Shown here piece by piece: positions 56,740 to 64,000 of a DNA stretch of 64,000 nt (position 1 is the first letter of the stretch; every line of letters begins with the position of its first letter). The notes below the pieces were generated by a model. That model was not told the DNA's origin, did not search any database, and was given only the letters and a program-made list of their open reading frames with translations. Location: assembly GCA_033065855.1 (NCBI GenBank), contig JAVXUO010001608.1, forward strand, positions 115,926-179,925, read 5' to 3'. This stretch comes from Escallonia rubra. Lineage: Eukaryota > Streptophyta > Magnoliopsida > Escalloniales > Escalloniaceae. A program made the position numbers and the translations under genes.

Positions 56740-58476
56740 ATGGCTTACGTTGGGGGTATGGAGGGTAGTTCTACCACTAGGCCTCCATTGTTTAATGGGA
56801 CCAATTATAGTGTGTGGAAAGTTAAGATGAAAATCTACTTAGAATCTCAAGACTATGAGATGTGGGATATTGTTGAGAATGGCCCATTCGTTCCGATAAA
56901 GGTGGTTGACAAGGTTGAAGAGCCTAAATCAAAATCGGAGTATAGTGATCATGACAAGAAGATGATTTGTATGAATGCTAGAGTAAAAAATTGTCTTGTA
57001 TGTGCTTTAGACACTAATGAACTCAATGAAGTCATTATGTGTAATTCCGCTAATGAAGGGACTTCTCTTCTTAGAGATTCCAAGATGAACTTATTGTTTA
57101 AAGATTATGAGTTATTCCATATGCTTTCAAATGAATCTATTACGGATATGAATACTCGTTTTACTAACATTGTGAACCCTTTGAAGCAATTGGGTAAGGA
57201 ATTCACTAATGGTGATCTAGTAAGAAAAGTGATTAGGTCCTTACCAAGAGCTTGGGATGCAAAGATCACCGCCATCCAAGAATCAAAGAATCTCAACATC
57301 TTTCCTCTTGATGAATTGATGTGCTCACTCATGACGTACGAAATGCAACTCAAGACCTTTGATCAAGAGGACGTCAAGAAGAAGCCTACATCAATTGCTC
57401 TTAAAGCTTCATCTTCAAACCTTGAGTCAAGTGATGATGATGAAGAATTTGATGAAGAGGATATTGCATTGGTTGCAAAGAACTTCAAGAAGTTCTTAAG
57501 ATTTAGAAGAAATGATGGGAGAAGACAACAAAATGCTAGCAACGAAGAGAAGCTTTGCTACAAATGCCACAAGCCGGGACACATGAAGATGGATTGTCCT
57601 ATCTACAAAAGGGAGAAGAAGGAAAGAAAAGATGTATGGGAAAGAGCTAAAAGAAGACAATTCTCTAAGAAAGAGAACAAGGAGAAGGAAAGAGCAATGA
57701 ATGCCGAACATACTTCAACATGGAGTGATTTTGATTCAAGTGATGAAGAGAATGATCAAGCAAATGTATGCTTCATGGCAAATGATGAGGTAAGCTCTTC
57801 TTCCGGTAGTGATAGTGATAATGAAAGCTTTGAAGATGCTTATGATAGCTTATATGAGGAATCCAAGAAAATTTTCAAGAAAAATATTATTTTGTCTAAG
57901 AAATTCCTTGAAGCTAATAAGCAAATTGAGAAGTTGTTAATGGAAAATGATAAGTTGCATGCCAAGAATGAATGCATGTCTAGCCATTTATATGTAGAGC
58001 ATGTGAATAACGATTTGGTTGAATTACTTGTTAACACTCCTAGCTCAAAACAAATCTCTTCCAAAACTTTGGCTTTAGAAAAACAAAATGAAGATTTAAA
58101 AGTTGAGATTTGTGATTTGAAAAAATGTCTTGAAAAATTTGTTGATGGTCAAAACAATTTGGATGTCATGCTTGGACGCCAAAGAATTGGCCTAAACAAA
58201 GGTGGTCTTGGATTAGATCCCATGGCCATGCCTCCTAAAGTTTTGCAACAACAAGCTAGGTTGAATATTCATACAAAACGACCAAAGAACTATTGCACAC
58301 CTTTTACACATTGCGGTTGGTGCAACAAGAAAGGGCATACGACTAATCATTGTCCTTGTAGAATTGTTTTTGTTAGAGGTAGAAAGAAAATGTGGATTGT
58401 GAAAGGTCAAGAATACAAATGCAAGACTAACACCCAAGGACCCAAGAAAATTTGGGTACCAAAAGTCATTACTTGA
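56740..58476 (+). CDS. gag: Copia gag polyprotein
   Basis: One open frame of 578 codons that looks whole. The N-terminal ~210 residues (PPLFNGTNYSVWKVKMKIYL) form the UBN2/DUF4219-type capsid region. A CCHC zinc knuckle follows near 57556-57600 (CYKCHKPGHMKMDCP), then a basic and acidic middle, a coiled-coil-like stretch, and a second Cys/His motif near 58316-58355 (CGWCNKKGHTTNHCP). It ends GPKKIWVPK, typical of SIRE-like gag. It would assemble the cytoplasmic particle and bind the element RNA. Confidence 0.93.
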   Translation: MAYVGGMEGSSTTRPPLFNGTNYSVWKVKMKIYLESQDYEMWDIVENGPFVPIKVVDKVEEPKSKSEYSDHDKKMICMNARVKNCLVCALDTNELNEVIMCNSANEGTSLLRDSKMNLLFKDYELFHMLSNESITDMNTRFTNIVNPLKQLGKEFTNGDLVRKVIRSLPRAWDAKITAIQESKNLNIFPLDELMCSLMTYEMQLKTFDQEDVKKKPTSIALKASSSNLESSDDDEEFDEEDIALVAKNFKKFLRFRRNDGRRQQNASNEEKLCYKCHKPGHMKMDCPIYKREKKERKDVWERAKRRQFSKKENKEKERAMNAEHTSTWSDFDSSDEENDQANVCFMANDEVSSSSGSDSDNESFEDAYDSLYEESKKIFKKNIILSKKFLEANKQIEKLLMENDKLHAKNECMSSHLYVEHVNNDLVELLVNTPSSKQISSKTLALEKQNEDLKVEICDLKKCLEKFVDGQNNLDVMLGRQRIGLNKGGLGLDPMAMPPKVLQQQARLNIHTKRPKNYCTPFTHCGWCNKKGHTTNHCPCRIVFVRGRKKMWIVKGQEYKCKTNTQGPKKIWVPKVIT

Positions 58477-58499
58477 TTTGTGTTTATAGGTATGTCTCA

Positions 58500-61400
58500 A
58501 AGCAAAATCTAGTAGCAAGAAGTGGATTCTTGATAGTGGATGCTCAAGACATATGACCGGCAACATATCTCTTTTCACATCGATTGATCTTAAGGAAGGA
58601 GGAAATGTGACCTTTGGTGACAATTCTCAAGGAAAAATCAAAGGTAAAGGAACTATTGGTAAGGAACCACATTCAATTGAGAATGTGTTATATGTTGAAG
58701 GATTGAAGCATAACTTGCTAAGTATTACTAAGTATTGGTCAATTTAGTGATAAATGTTTTAAAGTTATCTTTGAGGCTTCTCATTGCACTATACAATCCT
58801 TGAAGAACAATGAAACTATTTTGGTTGGTAGTAGAGATAACAATGTTTACTCCATTCAATTAAATGATTTAGCTAACCAAGATGTCAAGTGTCTTAGTGC
58901 TATTAGTGAAACATCTTGGCTTTGGCATCGAAGACTTGGTCACATGCACATGGAGCACTTGAAGGATATTTCAAGCAAAGAACTTGTGAGGGGTCTCCCG
59001 AAGATCAAGTTTGAGAAAGATAAAGTATGTGATGCTTGTCAAATGGGTAAGCAAAAGAAGGTCTCTCACAAACTGAAGAAAATGGTATCTACTTCTAGAC
59101 CCTTGCAATTACTTCACATGGATTTGTTTGGACCAATCCCTACTACTAGTCTTGGTGGTAAATCATATTGTTTTGTTATTGTTGATGACTATTCTCGCTA
59201 TACTTGGACTTTCTTTTTGGCTACCAAAGATGAATCTCTAAATGTGTTCACTTCATTTGCAAAACGTGTTCAAAATCAAAAAGGTTATTTGATTACCAAC
59301 ATTCGAAGTGATCATGGTAAAGAATTTGAAAATTCAAAAATAGGAGCCTTGTGTGATGACTTTGGGATATCACATAATTTTTCGGCTCCTAGAACTCCTC
59401 AACAAAATGGTGTTGCCGAAAGAAAGAATAGGTCTTTGCAAGAAGCGGCAAGAACAATGCTTAACGAATATGGTTTACCTAAATACTTTTGGGCGGAGGC
59501 GGTCAATTGTGCTTGTTTTGTTCTTAATAGAGTTATCTTGCGAAATTTTTTGTTAAAAACCCCTTATGAGCTTTTTAATGATAAGAAACCTAAGGTGAGC
59601 TTTTTTAGAGTCTTTGGTTGCAAATGTTTTGTTTTAAATACCAAGGATCACCTTAGCAAATTTGATTCCAAAACCTTTGAGGGTATTTTTCTTGGTTACT
59701 CTAATAATAGTATGGCATATAGAGTTTATAATAAAAGTACTTTGGTTGTTGAAGAATCCATTAATGTTACTTTTGATGAGACTAATCCTTTTCTTCGGAG
59801 GACTAACATTGTTAATGTAGATGACATGGACAATGACTTGAGAACTTTGGACATAAGTGAAACACTACAAGACAACCCCAAAGAAATTGATCTAGGGGAG
59901 CAACAATCAAGTTCTCAAGGGGAAAATGAGGAAGCAATCAATGATGCTTCAAACTTGGACAACTCTCAAGAATTACCAAAAGATTGGACTTACAAAAAGG
60001 ATCATCCAAGCGATCAAATCTTAGGTAATCCTTCGAGTGGGGTAAGAACTCGACGCTCTCTTCAACAACATGTTAATATAGCGTTTCTTTCCCAAATTGA
60101 ACCGAAGAAATTCTCCGAAGCTCTACATCATGAATCTTGGATGCTTGCTATGCAAGAAGAGCTAGTTCAATTTGAAAGAAATCAAGTTTGGACCATTGTG
60201 CCTAAACCTCAAAACTTTAGGATTATAGGCACAAAATGGAATTTTAGAAACAAACTTGATGAATCCGGAGTCGTGGTTAGAAACAAGGCTAGATTAGTGG
60301 CCCAAGGTTATAACCAAGAGGAAGGAATTGATTTTGATGAAACTTATGCACCGGTAGCTAGACTTGAATCTATTAGAATGCTATTAGCTTTTGCTTGCTA
60401 TAGAGATTTTAAACTCTTTCAAATGGATGTCAAGAGTGCCTTTCTAAATGGTTTTATTTCGGAGGAGGTCTATGTGGCTCAACCTCCCGGCTTTGAACAT
60501 GAAAAATTTCCAAACCATGTTTTCTGTCTTAGCAAAGCTCTTTATGGTTTAAAACAAGCTCCTAGAGCTTGGTATGAAAGGCTAAGTAATTTTCTTTTAG
60601 AAAATGGTTTTTCAAGAGGAAAACTTGACACCACTCTTTTTATAAAATCTAAGGGCAATGACTTATTGTTGGTGCAAATTTATGTTGATGATATTATATT
60701 TGGTGCTACTAATGGATCCTTGTGCGAAGAGTTTGCTTCTTGTATGAGTAAGGAGTTTGAAATGAGCATGATGGGAGAACTCACCTTCTTCCTTGGATTG
60801 CAAATCAAACAAAGCAAGGATGTAATCTTTATCAACCAAGCCAAATACACCAAAGAGCTACTCAAGAGATTTGACATGGAAGCATCAAATGCTTTTGACA
60901 CTCCAATGAGCTCTTCATTAAAGCTTGATAAAGATGAAAAGGGTAAGGATGTTGATATTAAGCGCTATCGAGGTATGATCGGATCACTCATTTACCTTAC
61001 CGCAAGTAGACCCGATATAATGTTTAGTGTTTGTTTATGTGCTAGATTTCAAGCTTGTCCTAAGGAATCTCATTTGATTGCCGTCAAGAGAATCCTTAGA
61101 TATCTTAAAGGCACTCACGATTTAGGGTTATGGTTTCCTAGAAACACTTCATTTTTGACCTAATTGGTTACTCCGACGCCGACTATGCCGGTTGTAAAAC
61201 CGAGCGGAAAAGTACTAGTGGAGGTTGCCAATTCCTAGGTCACTCTCTTGTTTCTTGGAGTTCCAAAAAGCAAAACTCGGTTGCACTCTCTACCACCGAA
61301 GCCGAATATATGGCGGTTGGTGCTTGTTGTGCACAAATTCTTTGGATGAAACAAACCCTTTTGGATTTTGGACTCAAGTATGATCACATACCTATCTTAT

Positions 61401-61627
61401 GTGATAACACTAGTTCCATTGACTTGACCAAAAATCACATCCAACATTCTCGCACTAAGCCCATAGAAATCAAACACCATTTTATCCGTGATCATGTGCA
61501 AAAAGGTGATATTGTTCTAGATTTCGTGGACACAAATCACCAATTAGCGGATATCTTCACTAAACCTTTAGATTCGAAGAGGTTTACCGCTCTTAGAAGA
61601 GAACTTGGCATGTCTTCACCTATGTGA
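58500..61627 (+). pseudogene. pol: Copia pol region (PR, INT, RT, RNase H), broken
   Basis: Domains in order: aspartic protease with LDSGCSRHMTG (~58530); GAG-pre-integrase with WHRRLGHMH and CDACQMGK (~58920-59050); integrase core with [16 protein letters not shown] and [12 protein letters not shown] (~59110-59450); reverse transcriptase with [26 protein letters not shown] and IYVDDIIFG (~60280-60700); RNase H with STTEAEYMAVGACC (~61290) and IKHHFIRDHVQKG. gag and pol are in different frames. The region has about two or three breaks and is otherwise well preserved, in keeping with a young copy. Confidence 0.92.
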
Positions 61628-62195
61628 CTAAATGTTATATCTCTTGTGCTAATCATGCAAGTTGCACTTCTCATGCTTGAACATTATTTAATATGCTTAA
61701 AGCATGCTTTGGTTGATGTTTTTCTTTTCAAACTTATTGATTTTTGTTGATATTCATTCAATATCATTTGATTTGCACACACTCATATTTCTAAATCCTT
61801 TACACTTCCTATTTGTGCTATCTTTGTAACAAGTGCTTGGTACACCTTTTGATGGGTATTCAAGTACTTATGTTTTTATTGTTTGAATGCCCTTGTTGGC
61901 AATATTGATTATCCATGGATGGATACATAAGTTGATCACTTTCACACACACCCTTGACCTTTTTTCAATGATGTCAAAAGGGGGAGAAAATATTGTTGAT
62001 TCATATTTGTGTGGACTTGATATGAGCATATATTACTTAAGTTAGGGGGAGCACTATATTGCTTAATATAGGGAGAGCTTTTTTGTCATGATTTCTTCTC
62101 ATGACCCCTTATGGTTTATAATTGAGATTGTTATGCTTCTTTGGCTTTATTATCTTATATATCTCATATTATTTGAATCAATGTTTGCCATCATC

Positions 62196-62208
62196 AAAAA
62201 GGGGGAGA
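62196..62208 (+). other. Polypurine tract
   Basis: AAAAAGGGGGAGA directly before the right LTR, the plus-strand primer site. Confidence 0.9.
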
Positions 62209-62209
62209 T

Positions 62210-63444
62210 TGTTAACCCTACGGTTATTTAACCTAGGATTATATTTGGTTTTGATGATAACTAACATTGATGTTTATGTTGTCTAACATGCATTGAGTTG
62301 ATGAAGCAATAGGAACAATCTCATACTCATGCAAACAGATTATTAGACGAGCAACACGGTCAAAGACTCTCAACGGAACGCATCAAAGAGGAAATTCGTC
62401 GATTAAAGTTTTCATGCTTTTTTTTCGTCTTTGTAAACTAGACATAGAGAGATGATCGTTACGATGATTGTATACCTAGAACTTGCCCATAGGTTTCCCT
62501 TGCATGCATAAAAGTTTTTCATGCTTTAAAAACAAGGAAACTGCATTTTCAGGAATGCAGTCGACTGCAATACTTCCAGTAGCCTATTACAGTCGACTGC
62601 AATGGATTATAGTCGACTGCAAGTTGGAAATTTGAATTTCCAACGGCTACTTTTGGGTTACAGTCGACTGCAATGGTGCATTGCAGTCGACTGCATTTAC
62701 CGTTTGGCGCATTTAATGCTCCACCTAACTCCAAACGGTCATATTTATTCCCACCTCTATAAATACTCATTTTGGGCATTGGTTTGATTCATCAATTGCA
62801 TTCAAAGCTCTCTTATCTTTCATATTCTCAAATATCAAAGCAATTGTTCAAATTTCTCTTGTTTTCATTGATTTCTCATCCATTTCAAGAGAGCATTTAT
62901 TGTGAGCTTACATTAGAGAGAGATGCACTTTCATAAGTCATCATACACTTATCTCTCTTATTCTAGTACTTCAACTTGTACTCATCTACTTATTGAGAGT
63001 GAAATCTTGTACACATTTCTTCATTGAAAGGTTCTTGTATCAAAGCTTGGGGTTGTCAAGCTTTGGAGCTTGGGGTTGTCAAGCTTTGGAGCTTTGGGTT
63101 TGTCAAAGCTTGTTCTTGATGTGGGCATAGCATCAAGGGATTGTAAGAGGTTCGATCTTGACCCGTAAGGAAGATCATACTAGTGGATTCTAGGGCCTTT
63201 CAAGGGACTTCCTTGAAGGGGTGGACGTAGGCTTGTGGGTATATCAAGCCGAACCATTTAATTCTCCTTGTCAAGTATCTCTAAACCCTTCTCTCATTAC
63301 TTTATCGTTTTACATTTGTGTTGAGATTGGTTGCTTGTTTTTTTGAGTTATTGAGATTGAGGTTTATTGGTTGATAATTTTTAAAGTAGTCTTAAAATCC
63401 TATTCACCCCCCCCCCCCCCTCTAGGGTTATTTTATTGGTTTCA
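62210..63444 (+). repeat. 3' LTR of the copia element
   Basis: 1235 bp, same ends as the left LTR. About 70 bases shorter, mainly because it lacks two palindrome units and one ~23-bp GGGTTGTCAAGCTTTGG unit. A longer C-run precedes TCTAGGG near the end. Confidence 0.96.
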
Positions 63445-64000
63445 GAAGGGATGAAGAGTTATTGTAGGTATACGAAAAGCTTGCCGATACTGAGTGTAGA
63501 GAACACTGCGTTGGTTTTAAATATCTACATGAGACCAGACCGAGTTTTGAAAAATAATAGAGTTTCTAGATTTCCATATAAGCCAAAGAGAAATTAAAAA
63601 TTATATTACGAAGCGGAGATAAGCGAGAGAAATTAGGGGTGGAAAGCCAAGCGATAAGTCATTCCCTAAAAGAGTCGGAATCGACATTGTCTGGGATAGA
63701 CATGTTTATAGAGCGCCAGACCGGGGAAACTTTAAGGCAATTTAGGAAGAAGTGAACACTTGATTCTTCGTCAGAGAGGCAGATGGGGGCAGAGAGGGGA
63801 TGAGGTGATGGCTATTTTGTTGAGAAATTTTCGGGTTGGGAGTCTGTCAAGTAATAGCTGCCAGAGAAAAAAGATTAATTTGGAAGGCAACTTTAAAGAC
63901 CAGACTGCTTTCCAATTTTTTTTTTGAAAACTGACCGGTTCACACCATAATATTGAAAGATTTTTTTTGAATTTCGGGACATATTGTGCCTAATTCGGTA
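63445..64000 (-). mobile_element. L1-type LINE fragment with zf-RVT domain
   Basis: On the minus strand from about 63910 downwards the sequence reads VWSLKLPSK then FFLWQLLLDRLPTRK, the reverse-transcriptase zinc-binding domain (zf-RVT) that follows RT in plant LINEs. After an in-frame stop and a frame change it continues EESSVHFFLNCLKVSPVWRS, with the H and C ligands. The RT itself would be beyond the right edge. An old broken LINE whose downstream half is at 54660-55374. Confidence 0.8.

Larger units (their letters stand above)
55375..63444 (+). mobile_element. Ty1-copia LTR retrotransposon, SIRE/Maximus type, nearly full length
   Basis: About 8.07 kb with both LTRs, primer-binding site, gag, pol and polypurine tract, flanked by GAAGG at 55370-55374 and 63445-63449. 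The domain order protease, integrase, reverse transcriptase, RNase H is that of Ty1-copia. The pol wording ([27 protein letters not shown]) is close to SIRE/Maximus. The LTRs look about 2-3 % different by eye plus several repeat-number indels, so insertion is recent on a plant time scale. gag looks whole; pol has a few breaks (about two or three), so this copy is probably not autonomous now. No envelope-like frame was seen in the ~580 bases between pol and the right LTR. Confidence 0.95.

Overview
The window is nuclear DNA of a flowering plant, most likely a eudicot: it is AT-rich, the genes have many short-to-medium introns with GT..AG borders, the proteins match plant-specific families, and the spaces between genes are packed with plant transposons. 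No organelle, bacterial or rRNA sequence was recognised. The species cannot be named from the sequence.

Four host genes are readable. (1) 432-1492, +: the last three exons of AXR1, the regulatory half of the NEDD8/RUB-activating enzyme. (2) 12655-19679, -: RRP6-like 3 (RRP6L3), a membrane-anchored DEDDy 3'-5' exonuclease of the EXD2 type, eleven phase-consistent exons, with only the tiny last exon not found. (3) 20736-22479, +: a DHHC protein S-acyltransferase, five exons, complete, divergent from RRP6L3 with about 1.06 kb between the start codons. (4) 37651-42694, +: a Golgi beta-1,3-galactosyltransferase of family GT31, eleven exons, complete (407 aa). The genes are not functionally linked and each appears to be its own transcription unit.

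The rest is repeat. Between AXR1 and RRP6L3 lie two Mutator-like elements with 9-bp target duplications (2579-3862; 4433-5756), a hAT-type element with an 8-bp duplication (7057-7668) and a probable lone LTR (8674-9501). The second Mutator-like element is a Pack-MULE: it carries a captured and decayed B-box (BBX28/29-type) zinc-finger gene with its intron still in place. From 25 to 37 kb there is a 726-bp near-palindromic element, a decayed element with CCACC/GGTGG halves, a retroposon copy, a lone LTR with 5-bp duplication (32723-33591), and a 1.3-1.7 kb direct duplication carrying about 120-bp repeats. From 44.9 to 54.3 kb come a TIR element filled with a GC-rich minisatellite, a second copy of the retroposon family with a 16-bp target duplication and A-tail (47913-49068), LTR-like repeats, and a Stowaway-type MITE inside a Ty3/gypsy-like remnant.

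The right end (55375-63444) is a nearly intact, young Ty1-copia element of the SIRE/Maximus type, bounded by GAAGG duplications, which landed in an older minus-strand LINE whose two halves flank it. Its LTRs carry an array of the 14-bp palindrome TGCAGTCGACTGCA, seven copies in the left LTR and five in the right.
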